A stretch of DNA of 64,000 nt from Streptomyces qinzhouensis. GTDB taxonomy: Bacteria > Actinomycetota > Actinomycetes > Streptomycetales > Streptomycetaceae. The notes under the pieces are model-generated. The model saw only the letters and a list, made by a program, of their open reading frames with translations. It was not told where the DNA came from and did no database searches. Each line of letters starts with the position of its first letter. The stretch's first letter is position 1. Shown here one piece after another: positions 1-7,429 of the stretch. The position numbers were made by a program, and so were the translations under genes. Where the stretch lies: the NCBI RefSeq assembly GCF_007856155.1, contig NZ_CP042266.1, positions 3,658,001-3,722,000 on the forward strand, written 5' to 3'.

Positions 1-22
1 ACGGGCCTCCTAAGCGGCCGCG

Positions 23-2218
23 CTACTCATTCGTATATTCCTCCAGGACCGTGGCGCCCAGCTCGCGCACGATCAGATCGTGACCGGAGAGCGCGGAGTC
101 GACGAGGTCGGGGTCGTCGTCCTCCGGGGTGTCGTCCTCGGGGGCGACGGGCGGGGGGCCGCCGTAGGCCTCGGGGGCCGGGGGCGGCGGGGGCTGCGCG
201 GCCGGGGGGCGTCCGGACGACGGTGGCTGTTGCTGCTGCGAGGGAGCGGGCGACGACGGTACGGGGGCGGCCGGGGGGCCGCTCGGCGCGGGGGCCGCGG
301 GGCGCGGGGGCGCGGACGGGGCCTGGGACGGCCGACCGTAGCCACCGCTCGCGCCGCCGCCGGGGCCCGAGGGGCCGCCGGCGCCGCCCGTGGGGTCGAC
401 GATGGCCTCGATCTTCCACTGGACGTGGAACTGCTCGGCCAAGGCCTGGCGGAGGACCTCTTCGCTGCCGCTGCTCGCGAAGTTGTCGCGGGCGCCGGGG
501 TTGAGGAAACCGATCTGGAGGGTGGTGCCGTCGAACCCGGCGACCTGGGCGTTCTGGCTGAGGAGAATCCAGGTGAAGCGGCGGCGGTTCTTCACGGCCT
601 CCAGGATCCCGGGCCACATGTTGCGCACCTGGGCGGCGCCCTGTGCCGCCGCGGGGGCCGGGGGCTGGGACTGCGGCTGGGACTGGGGCCGGGTCTCCGG
701 GGCCGGGGCGGGCTGCGGTGCCTGGGGCGCGGTCCTGGCGCCCTCGCCGGGCGCGGTGGCGGTGGGCCAGCCACCGGGCCGCCGGCCGCCCTCGCCTCCG
801 GCACCGGCACCGGCACCGGGCCAGGCTCCGGGACGCTGCTGCTGGGACTGCTGCGGCTCGTGCTGCTGCGCGGGCTCGGGGGCCGCCGGCGGGGCCTGCG
901 GTACGGCGGCGGGGGCCACCGGCTCGGCGGCGACGGGCTCAGGGGCGACGGGCACGCTCCGGGGGTGCACGGCGGAGGCCGCTCCCCCGCTCTCGTACCC
1001 CATGGGCACACCACCGGGCGCGGGCGCGGCGGGCCCGGCGGAGAAGGTCGCACCCGCGGCGGCGCCCCGCTCCAGCCGGTCGAGCCGGGCCTGGAGCGAA
1101 CGCTCGTCGTCGAAGGCGCCGGGCAGCAGCACGCGGGCGCAGATCAGCTCCAGCTGGAGCCGGGGCGCGGTGGCCCCGCGCATCTCGGTGAGCCCGGTGT
1201 TGACCAGGTCGGCGGCGCGGCTCAGCTCGGCGGCGCCGAAGACGGCGGCCTGCCCCTGCATCCGTTCCACGACATCGACCGGGGCGTCGATGAGGCCCTT
1301 CTCGGCGGCGTCCGGGACGGCGGCCAGGATCACCAGATCGCGCAGCCGCTCCAGCAGATCGGCGACGAAGCGCCGGGGGTCGTTGCCGCCTTCGATGATC
1401 CGGTCGACCACCTCGAAGGCCGCGGCGCCGTCCCCGGAGGCGAAGGCTTCCACGACGGAGTCGAGCAGGGACCCGTCCGTGTACCCGAGGAGGCCGGTGG
1501 CCATGGCATAGGTCACACCTTCCTCGGTGGCCCCCGCCAGCAACTGGTCCATCACCGACATGGAATCCCGCACGGACCCGGCACCGGCCCGGACGACCAG
1601 CGGCAGGACGCCGTCCGCCACGGGGATCTTCTCCTGCCCGCAGACCTCGCCCAGATAGTCCCGCAGGGTCCCGGGCGGGACGAGCCGGAACGGGTAGTGG
1701 TGCGTACGCGAGCGGATGGTCCCGATGACCTTCTCCGGCTCGGTGGTCGCGAAGATGAACTTCAGATGCTCCGGCGGCTCCTCGACCACCTTCAGCAGGG
1801 CATTGAATCCCTGCGGGGTGACCATGTGGGCCTCGTCGATGATGTAGATCTTGTAGCGGCTGCCCGCCGGCCCGAAGAACGCCTTTTCCCGCAGGTCACG
1901 GGCGTCGTCCACACCACCGTGCGAGGCCGCGTCGATCTCGATGACATCGATGGACCCGGGCCCGTTGCGCGCGAGGTCCCGGCAGGACCGGCACTCCCCG
2001 CAGGGCGTGGGCGTCGGCCCGTGCTCACAGTTCAGACAGCGCGCCAGAATCCGCGCACTGGTCGTCTTGCCGCACCCCCGCGGCCCGCTGAACAGGTACG
2101 CGTGATTGACCCGGTTGTTCCGCAGGGCCTGCTGCAACGGGTCAGTGACATGCTCCTGCCCGATGACCTCGGCGAACGATTCCGGGCGATAGCGGCGGTA
2201 CAACGCAAGCGACGACAC
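23..2218 (-). CDS. dnaX: DNA polymerase III subunit gamma/tau
   Basis: Clamp-loader subunit of the replicative polymerase. The first 370 or so residues form the AAA+ module: Walker A GPRGCGKT near residue 46, a four-Cys zinc motif just after it (CLNC then CGECRSC), and a Walker B with DEAH (IIDEAHM). A Pro/Ala/Gln-rich linker and a tau-like C-terminal domain follow, giving 731 aa, usual for actinomycetes. I start it at the GTG at 2218 (protein begins SSLALYRRYRPE). Reading could extend upstream to 2299, but that would run into the SRP RNA gene, so the longer form is rejected. No frameshift signal for a separate gamma product was identified. Confidence 0.96.
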   Translation of the reverse strand: MSSLALYRRYRPESFAEVIGQEHVTDPLQQALRNNRVNHAYLFSGPRGCGKTTSARILARCLNCEHGPTPTPCGECRSCRDLARNGPGSIDVIEIDAASHGGVDDARDLREKAFFGPAGSRYKIYIIDEAHMVTPQGFNALLKVVEEPPEHLKFIFATTEPEKVIGTIRSRTHHYPFRLVPPGTLRDYLGEVCGQEKIPVADGVLPLVVRAGAGSVRDSMSVMDQLLAGATEEGVTYAMATGLLGYTDGSLLDSVVEAFASGDGAAAFEVVDRIIEGGNDPRRFVADLLERLRDLVILAAVPDAAEKGLIDAPVDVVERMQGQAAVFGAAELSRAADLVNTGLTEMRGATAPRLQLELICARVLLPGAFDDERSLQARLDRLERGAAAGATFSAGPAAPAPGGVPMGYESGGAASAVHPRSVPVAPEPVAAEPVAPAAVPQAPPAAPEPAQQHEPQQSQQQRPGAWPGAGAGAGGEGGRRPGGWPTATAPGEGARTAPQAPQPAPAPETRPQSQPQSQPPAPAAAQGAAQVRNMWPGILEAVKNRRRFTWILLSQNAQVAGFDGTTLQIGFLNPGARDNFASSGSEEVLRQALAEQFHVQWKIEAIVDPTGGAGGPSGPGGGASGGYGRPSQAPSAPPRPAAPAPSGPPAAPVPSSPAPSQQQQPPSSGRPPAAQPPPPPAPEAYGGPPPVAPEDDTPEDDDPDLVDSALSGHDLIVRELGATVLEEYTNE

Positions 2219-2286
2219 ACCTACGAGGCTATCGGTCCCCACCGACAACCGTCCCCCACTGCCCCCACTCCCCCACAAACGCAAGC

Positions 2287-2376
2287 GCCCCCCACGCACC
2301 CGCCAGAGCCGACCTACCCTTGCTGCCTTCCGGCCCTGGGGGAGTTCAGTCAGATAGCGCCACGTGAGGGGCTCCG
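2287..2376 (-). ncRNA. ffs: Small bacterial signal recognition particle RNA (4.5S type)
   Basis: The minus strand carries the domain IV signature GGCCGGAAGGCAGCAAGG, the apical loop and asymmetric bulge bound by Ffh. The outer stem is GCCCCTCACG (2372-2363) pairing with CGTGGGGGGC (2296-2287), with one G-U pair. Size of about 90 nt and position directly upstream of dnaX in the same orientation match actinobacterial ffs. Exact ends are inferred from the stem. Confidence 0.9.
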
Positions 2377-2448
2377 CACAGGGTACCCGATCCCGGGGGG
2401 TGGGAACGAGTTCGCGAGCACTGCCCAGCGTCTTGTATTGTTTGCGGC

Positions 2449-2536
2449 GGAGGATTCGCCTAGTGGCCTAGGGCGCACGCTTGGAAAGCGTGTTGGGGGC
2501 AACCCCTCACGAGTTCGAATCTCGTATCCTCCGCCA
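2449..2536 (+). tRNA. tRNA-Ser (anticodon GGA)
   Basis: Acceptor arms GGAGGAT and ATCCTCC close a class II tRNA with a long variable arm. The anticodon loop TTGGAAA gives GGA. The T-arm reads GAGTTCGAATCTC. CCA is encoded (2534-2536). The 3' half from 2481 is duplicated imperfectly at 5690-5742, so this gene is an integration target and its present 3' half may have been supplied by the incoming element. Confidence 0.95.
2481..2533 (+). repeat. att-like direct repeat, left copy (inside tRNA-Ser)
   Basis: Fifty-three bases from the anticodon loop to the discriminator base recur at 5690-5742 with five mismatches (48/53). Four of the five mismatches are in the T-arm and acceptor, so only this copy still folds as a tRNA. 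Duplicated tRNA 3' halves of this kind are the usual footprint of tyrosine-recombinase integration. Confidence 0.85.
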
Positions 2537-2551
2537 GTGCCTCACCGGGCA

Positions 2552-2862
2552 CTAACGTCGAAGGCCCCGCTGCTCGCAGTGGGGCCTTCGACGTTTCTCC
2601 GTCTCAGTCACCCCCTGCCCCCCCCGGAGCGCCCCGCCGACCTGCCCGGCCACCTCCCGCGGCACCGCCCCGGTGACATGCATGTACCGAGCCCGCATCC
2701 GGGCCGCTCCCCGGGCTCCCATCCCATGATCGCGTCGGCCACGACATCCGGGACACCGAGGATCAGCAACACGGTCGCCGCGGCGTGACGTGCGTCATGA
2801 AGCCGCCCTTCTCGTACGCCCGCGTCCCGGAGCGGCCGCTTCCAGACGTGGTGCTCGCGACG
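2552..2862 (-). pseudogene. Tyrosine recombinase (phage-type integrase) C-terminal remnant, frameshifted
   Basis: Minus-strand translation from about 2862 gives the box II region of an integrase: HHVWKRPLRDAGVREG, then LHDARHAAATVLLILGV and IMGW. At about 2710 the frame shifts and continues as RMRARYMHVTGAVPREVA, which contains the catalytic tyrosine segment (RYMHVT), stopping at 2552. Only about 100 of the usual 380-400 residues remain and no N-terminal domain is present. Position and orientation, with the C-terminus beside the tRNA att site, are those of integrases of tRNA-targeting elements. It cannot encode an active enzyme. Confidence 0.8.
2555..2594. terminator. Strong hairpin after tRNA-Ser
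   Basis: Perfect 14-bp arms (ACGTCGAAGGCCCC and GGGGCCTTCGACGT) around a 12-nt loop. It lies 20 bases past the tRNA and probably terminates it. It also lies within the reading frame of the integrase remnant's last codons. A near-identical hairpin sits at 7136-7172. Confidence 0.6.
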
Positions 2863-2950
2863 GGTCCGGCGCCGAGCCGGGCAGTACTCAGGGCTTCCCA
2901 GGAAGCAGGAGTACACTTTATGGAGTCGTACTTCTATATCTGGAGGGCTC

Positions 2951-4423
2951 GTGGACAAGCCTGCCGAGATGTTCGACCGGGACTACGAGTGGTCAGCTCT
3001 GAGCCGGTTCATCACCGATCCTCAGCCGGGAGCGACCCTGGGTGTGGTCTCCGGGCGTCGCCGCCAAGGCAAGACCTTCCTGCTGGATGCCGCCTGCCGT
3101 GCCACCGGAGGGTTCTACTTCGGTGCGACCGAGGCCGCCGATGCCGAGTCGCTACGGCGGATCAGCGCTGCGCTGACCGCCCATGTCCACCCCGCCAGTC
3201 CGTTCCACTTCGCCAATTGGGCAGAAGCCGTCGACGCACTGCTCGCGCTCGGCGCCGAGCAGCCTGTCCCTGTGGTGATCGACGAGTTCCCCTACCTCGC
3301 CAAGGCCAACCCCGAGCTGCCCTCGATCATCCAAGAGGCGCTGCGGCCGCTGCGTGACCAGCGCACTGGCTCCCGTACCCGGCTGCTGCTGTGCGGCTCG
3401 GCGCTGTCCTTCATGGGCCGGCTGCTGTCGGGCAGCGCCCCACTGCGCGGACGGGCCGGGCTGGAACTGGTCGTCCGCCCCCTGGACTACCGCCTCGCCG
3501 CCGAGTTCTGGGACATCACCGACCCCCACCTGGCCATGAAGGTGAATGCGATCGTGGGCGGCACCCCGGCCTATCGGCGCGAATTCGCACGCGGTGACAC
3601 GCCAAGGGGTCCGGATGACTTCGACGACTGGGTCGTTCGCACCGTCCTCAACCCCGAGACCCCCCTCTTCCGCGAGGCCCGCTATCTGCTGGCCGAAGAA
3701 CCCGACCTTCGCGACACCGCCCTGTACCTGTCCGTTCTGGCCGCCGTTGCCGACGGCAACGCCACCCGCGGAGGTATGGCCGGCTACCTGGAACGCAAGG
3801 CGACCGACATCGCACATCCCATCAACGTCCTCGAAGACGCGGGCCTGCTCCACCGGGACGCCGATACCTTCCGCGACAACCGGCCCACCTACCGCATCGC
3901 CGAACCACTGATCGGCTTTTACCACGCGATCATGCGACCGGTCTGGGACCAGCTGGAGCGCCCCGGCAGCGCAGCCCGGGTCTGGCAGGCCAGCCGTCGG
4001 CGCTTCGTCAGCAACGTCCTCGGACCTCATTTCGAGCAGGTCTGCCGCGACTGGGCGCTGCATCACGCCGACCCCGAGCTTCTGGGCGGTCTGCCCGCCC
4101 GCGTCGGACAGGGCGTCGTCCACGATCCCAAGGCCCGCACCGGCCATGAGGTCGACGTGGCAGTGATCGGAATCGCGGATGGCGCCAAGCCTCCACTGCT
4201 GGCTATCGGAGAGGCCAAGTGGAACGACACCATGGGCGCCGCCCACATCGAACGTCTCCGGCATATCCGCGACCTCATCACTCTGGCAGGCCGCTACGAC
4301 ACCACGAATACGCAGCTCATGTGCTTCAGCGGAGCCGGCTTCAACGACAAGGCGCACGCTGCGGCAGCGGCCGACTCGGACATCCGGCTGATCGACCTGG
4401 CGGCCCTCTACAGTCAGGCCTGA
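2951..4423 (+). CDS. AAA-type ATPase with C-terminal DUF234 / nuclease-like domain
   Basis: This 490-aa protein resembles the archaeal-type ATPase family (ATPase_2 plus DUF234). A P-loop GRRRQGKT lies at residues 35-42 and a Walker B-like VVIDEFPYL near 110. The C-terminal domain carries a PD-(D/E)xK-like pattern: EVD in TGHEVDVAVIG followed by IGEAKW. The GTG start at 2951 follows TGGAGG. It is the first intact gene inside the tRNA-Ser element and is transcribed away from the integrase remnant. The role of this family is not established; a DNA-linked or defence role is often supposed and I infer no more. Confidence 0.75.
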   Translation: MDKPAEMFDRDYEWSALSRFITDPQPGATLGVVSGRRRQGKTFLLDAACRATGGFYFGATEAADAESLRRISAALTAHVHPASPFHFANWAEAVDALLALGAEQPVPVVIDEFPYLAKANPELPSIIQEALRPLRDQRTGSRTRLLLCGSALSFMGRLLSGSAPLRGRAGLELVVRPLDYRLAAEFWDITDPHLAMKVNAIVGGTPAYRREFARGDTPRGPDDFDDWVVRTVLNPETPLFREARYLLAEEPDLRDTALYLSVLAAVADGNATRGGMAGYLERKATDIAHPINVLEDAGLLHRDADTFRDNRPTYRIAEPLIGFYHAIMRPVWDQLERPGSAARVWQASRRRFVSNVLGPHFEQVCRDWALHHADPELLGGLPARVGQGVVHDPKARTGHEVDVAVIGIADGAKPPLLAIGEAKWNDTMGAAHIERLRHIRDLITLAGRYDTTNTQLMCFSGAGFNDKAHAAAAADSDIRLIDLAALYSQA

Positions 4424-4528
4424 TGTACGCCCACGTATGCATGACCGTCGGGGCGCCATGGTGAGCGCCACCCTGCCGTAGCGCAGTGGCACACCGTGTA
4501 CATCCCGTCGGATGACGGAGGAGAAGCG

Positions 4529-5527
4529 TTGTCTGTTGTCCGCTCTACCAAGGTTCCCGAATTGACGCAAAGCACAACCACCCGCGCCGGACGTTTCCAC
4601 CAGGGACGCTTAGCCGACGGACGGCCCCAAGCCCTGGATGCCTGGCGTGTCACCACCGCCGATGCCGATGTGGCCGCCCGGGTTGCCGGGTTACTGGGTG
4701 GCGAGCCTCAACCGAACGAAGGAGGAGGCGGCGGCTTTGCCTACGAAGTGCTGACAAGCCGCGAGAGCGTACGCGTTCTCCTGGACGGACCCGACGCGGT
4801 GGCGGCTCATATGGTCCTCCGGGGCAGTAAAGGCATCGTCCACGAGTGCGACGGCGTGGAGTTCCTGTCACCGGAAGAGAAGAAGGGCCAGCCCTGCGGT
4901 TGCCCTCCGCTCCTTGCGGACAGGAAGGTGGCGGCCAGGGATGGTCGCGGCCCGACGCCCTCCGTCGACATCACCTTCCAGATCGCAGCGGCACCCAAGC
5001 TCGGCACGTTCCACTTCATGACAGGCTCGTGGATGATGGCGGCCCAGCTCTCCGAACTGACAGACGCACTGGAGCGCGTCGGCGGCCCGGCCGTCTGCGA
5101 CCTCACCATGGAACTCGTCGTCTACACGACTAAATCGGGCAGAGGCGTCTGCTATCGGAAGCCGGTGGTCACGGTGCTCGGCAGCCCCGACAACGTTGCG
5201 CCCGAACCCCCGCCGTCGGCCACACCCGCACCTACCCCGGTACCGTCCGCACACCGCCACGGGACCCGACCGGCCCCCGAGCCTGAGCCCACCACCCCAT
5301 CAGCGCCGGATTCGAGCCGCTTGGTCAGCGTGGATGCCATTCTGCTCCGCCGTGCCGCCCAGGTGCTGGGCACCGGCGACCACCAGGAGACCGTCATCGC
5401 CGCCCTGTCCGAGATCGTGGCAGGACCGCGGCAGGCTGCTGAGCTTGCCCGGCTACGAGACCAGGTCGGACGCATCGCCGCCATCGCGGAGCAAGCTCTC
5501 CGAGGCCGGAATTCCTCACTCACTTGA
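4529..5527 (+). CDS. Phage phiC31 Gp3-like protein (recombination directionality factor family)
   Basis: A 332-aa protein. The first 230 residues follow the pattern I recall for actinophage Gp3-like proteins: an opening with GRFHQGRLADGRPQALDAWR, a central DGVEFLSPEEK and CGCPPLLADRK, then LGTFHFMTGSW. The tail is Pro-rich and ends in a short helical segment. In phiC31, Gp3 turns serine-integrase integration into excision. The start is the TTG at 4529, five bases after GGAGGAG; the upstream GTG at 4496 has no ribosome site. Its presence in an element whose own integrase was of the tyrosine type is odd. Family call from memory, so moderate. Confidence 0.55.
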   Translation: MSVVRSTKVPELTQSTTTRAGRFHQGRLADGRPQALDAWRVTTADADVAARVAGLLGGEPQPNEGGGGGFAYEVLTSRESVRVLLDGPDAVAAHMVLRGSKGIVHECDGVEFLSPEEKKGQPCGCPPLLADRKVAARDGRGPTPSVDITFQIAAAPKLGTFHFMTGSWMMAAQLSELTDALERVGGPAVCDLTMELVVYTTKSGRGVCYRKPVVTVLGSPDNVAPEPPPSATPAPTPVPSAHRHGTRPAPEPEPTTPSAPDSSRLVSVDAILLRRAAQVLGTGDHQETVIAALSEIVAGPRQAAELARLRDQVGRIAAIAEQALRGRNSSLT

Positions 5528-5689
5528 CCGACCTCGATCTTCTTGCAATAACCACCGGCAACCGGAACGGGCTGGTCTCGGTCCTGGTCTCATTCATCTC
5601 CGTCCGGGCCAGTCCGGACGGAGCCCACCACAAACCCTCCGCCACAGGTCAGGATGCCTACGGCCCCTGCCGGACTCCCGCACGAACAT

Positions 5690-5742
5690 TTGGAAAGCGT
5701 GTTGGGGGCAATCCCTCACGAGTGCGAATCTCGCGCCCTCCG
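5690..5742 (+). repeat. att-like direct repeat, right copy (tRNA-Ser 3' fragment)
   Basis: This copy of the tRNA-Ser 3' half runs from the anticodon loop through the T-arm to CCTCCG. Its 5' half is absent and the T-loop is altered (GTGCGAAT), so it is not a tRNA. It marks the right edge of a 3.2-kb insert. The 160 bases between the Gp3-like gene and this repeat show no gene. Confidence 0.85.
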
Positions 5743-5807
5743 GCAGCTCCGCGCTCTCGACGCGGAAGGCTGGTAAGGCGTTGGATACGTAAAGTATGGT
5801 CTCTTAT

Positions 5808-6083
5808 ATGGCAACGAAAAAGGTGACGGTGACGATCCCCGTGGACCTCCTTGAGGAGATCCGCGGGGAGGTGGCCGAGCGGGGCCTGTCGGCGTATGTG
5901 GCCGAAGCATTGCGCTTCAAGCGGGACCGCGACCGGCTCAGGGAGCTCGCCGACTGGCTGGAGGAGGAGCACGGGCCGGTCACGGAGAGCGAGAGCGCGG
6001 CTGTACGCGACGAACTGGACGATCTCGATGCCGAGCATGCGCGCCGTGCGGCCGGGCGGAACCCAGCGGGAGAGGCCGCGTGA
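5808..6083 (+). CDS. Ribbon-helix-helix antitoxin, VapB-like
   Basis: A 91-aa protein starting MATKKVTVTIPVDLLEEI, the beta-strand and helix of a CopG/Arc-type ribbon-helix-helix DNA-binding domain, followed by an acidic C-terminal part expected to wrap the toxin. A TATGGT -10 element (5795-5800) lies seven bases before the ATG at 5808 and there is no ribosome site, so a leaderless transcript is likely; the ATG at 5796 overlaps that -10. The stop overlaps the toxin start (GTGA). Such antitoxins usually autoregulate with their toxin. Confidence 0.8.
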   Translation: MATKKVTVTIPVDLLEEIRGEVAERGLSAYVAEALRFKRDRDRLRELADWLEEEHGPVTESESAAVRDELDDLDAEHARRAAGRNPAGEAA

Positions 6084-6502
6084 AGCAGCGGAGCGGTGAC
6101 CACAGTCCGCCGCCGCGTGTCTTCGTGCTGGACTGTGAGGCTCTGTCGTTGGCCGTGCGCGGGGATCGGATGATGATCGCCCGGCTCAAACTGGCCGCCG
6201 ACGGTGAAGCCGAGGTGGTGACATCCCCGATGACGCTCGTCGAGGCCTACGACGGCAGAACCACCGAACAGCGCTGGGACTGGGTGCTCTCCCGCGTCAG
6301 CGTGGCGGACATCGGAAGAGACAAAGCACGACAAGCCCGCCGGCTCTTGGCGGACACCGGGCTGCACGGTCACAAGTACGCGATCGACGCCGTACTCGCC
6401 GTCATCGCGCGGCAGCAGAAGGGACAGGTCACGGTCTTCACCTCCGATGTGGACGATCTGGAACGGCTTGTCCCGGACAGGATCGTCGTCAAGAAGGTGT
6501 GA
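6080..6502 (+). CDS. PIN-domain ribonuclease toxin, VapC-like
   Basis: A 140-aa PIN protein. Conserved acidic positions are visible: Asp in FVLDCEAL, Glu in TLVEAY, Asp in YAIDAVLAV and Asp in VFTSDVDDL. PIN toxins cut RNA (often tRNA or rRNA) with Mg2+ bound by these residues. The GTG start overlaps the antitoxin stop by four bases, indicating translational coupling. It lies just outside the right att-like repeat of the tRNA-Ser element. Target unknown. Confidence 0.8.
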   Translation: MKQRSGDHSPPPRVFVLDCEALSLAVRGDRMMIARLKLAADGEAEVVTSPMTLVEAYDGRTTEQRWDWVLSRVSVADIGRDKARQARRLLADTGLHGHKYAIDAVLAVIARQQKGQVTVFTSDVDDLERLVPDRIVVKKV

Positions 6503-6560
6503 GCCTCGGCCTCGTCTCGGTTTCTGGTCTCATGCACCGACGCACAGCACCGACCGGACC

Positions 6561-6785
6561 TCAGATCTGCACCACATGCACATCCTGGGCGTCCAGCGCC
6601 TTCAGATAGGCGCTGAGATCGGCTGGATCGCTGGTGAAGATCACAGCGCTGCCATGTCGGGCAGCAGTCAGCGCCACCAGTGCGTCCACCGCGTCGGGAC
6701 GCTTCTTCGGGGGCAGCTCTGCCGTGCCGAGGGCACTTCCGATGCGCTGCCATTCGGTGATGTCCGCTCCGGTGGCGCACGGGAT
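6561..6785 (-). pseudogene. C-terminal remnant of a second PIN toxin
   Basis: Minus-strand translation gives ADITEWQRIGSALGTAEL, KKRPDAVDALVALTAAR and VIFTSDPADLSAYLKALD up to a stop at 6561. This is the last two-thirds of a VapC-type PIN domain with its third and fourth acidic positions. The frame opens directly after an in-frame stop, and the N-terminal strand with the first catalytic Asp is missing. It was probably partner of the antitoxin remnant just upstream. Confidence 0.7.
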
Positions 6786-6915
6786 TCAGGCCGTCTGTCC
6801 CACGGCGGTGGGGCGCATGGCCGGGGCCGAGCTACGGGCCTGCGGAACTGTGCACTCCTTCATGACTCCGGCAAGGGCATGCACCACGGCAGGGCTGGGT
6901 CGCCAGACCTGAGCC

Positions 6916-7092
6916 AGCAACCACCGCGTCGAGTCGGGCGAACTGGGCTTCGGCCGCTTCCACCTCGGCCATCTGCCGAGTCGCCGCGTTGACGAGATAG
7001 GCGGACACGTCCATACCGGCCCGTTCCGCGTGGGCACGAATCCGCTCGGCGTGAGCACTGTCCAGACTGATACTGATCCTTGTCTTGGCCAC
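6916..7092 (-). pseudogene. Truncated antitoxin remnant of the second VapBC pair
   Basis: A GTG start at 7092 opens AKTRISISLDSAHAERIRA and continues to QFARLDAVVA, the DNA-binding half of a VapB-type antitoxin. After about 59 residues the homology stops and the frame runs into unrelated sequence. A single deletion between this segment and the toxin remnant at 6785 would explain both fragments. Confidence 0.65.
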
Positions 7093-7135
7093 ACCAGAAG
7101 TGCATGACGCGTATTACGGGACCGTCAGGGTGATC

Positions 7136-7172
7136 CGTCGAAGGCCCCGCGTTCGCAGCGGGGCCTTCGACG
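7136..7172. terminator. Hairpin, near-copy of the one after tRNA-Ser
   Basis: Perfect 15-bp arms CGTCGAAGGCCCCGC and GCGGGGCCTTCGACG around the loop GTTCGCA. Its sequence nearly matches the hairpin at 2555-2594. It may be the original terminator of tRNA-Ser, displaced about 4.6 kb by insertions, or a terminator for the remnants on either side. Confidence 0.55.
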
Positions 7173-7175
7173 TGT

Positions 7176-7429
7176 TCAGCCTGCCGCCGTGGCGGGTTCC
7201 TGCGGCAGGGTGCGCAGTCGGGTCACGGGGGACAGGGCGAGCGCGATCAGTACGGTGGCGGAGGCGGTCGCCGCCGTCAGCGCGTGCCGGCGCCGATCCG
7301 GCCGGCGAGCAGGCCGCCGAGGAGCGAGAGCGTCTCGCCGAGCCAGAACTTGAGGAAGTCGCCGTTGCGCCAGAGGCTTTCCGAGGGGGCCGGTGGTGAT
7401 TCCGTGGCGCGTGGCCGCGTGACGGTCAT
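7176..7429 (-). pseudogene. MFS transporter reduced to its two ends
   Basis: The ATG at 7429 overlaps the stop of the aminotransferase gene (ATGA). It opens SLWRNGDFLKFWLGETLSL, typical of the first helix of an MFS exporter. Within 40 residues the sequence jumps to GGLLAGRIGAG, then in another frame to ALTAATASATVLIALALSPV, which looks like the last two helices, ending at 7176. About 330 internal residues are gone. The intact ancestor would have been a permease co-translated with the PLP enzyme. Confidence 0.7.

Noticed and set aside
2219..2299. N-terminal extension of DnaX
   Set aside because: It overlaps the SRP RNA gene, and the conserved protein starts at SSLALYRRYRP.
80..2788. Very long open frame on the plus strand opposite dnaX
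   Set aside because: Codon bias places the real frame on the minus strand; the protein is Gly/Arg-rich nonsense and crosses the SRP RNA and tRNA genes.
5690..5742. A second functional tRNA-Ser
   Set aside because: The 5' half is missing and T-arm and acceptor bases are changed; it is an att scar.
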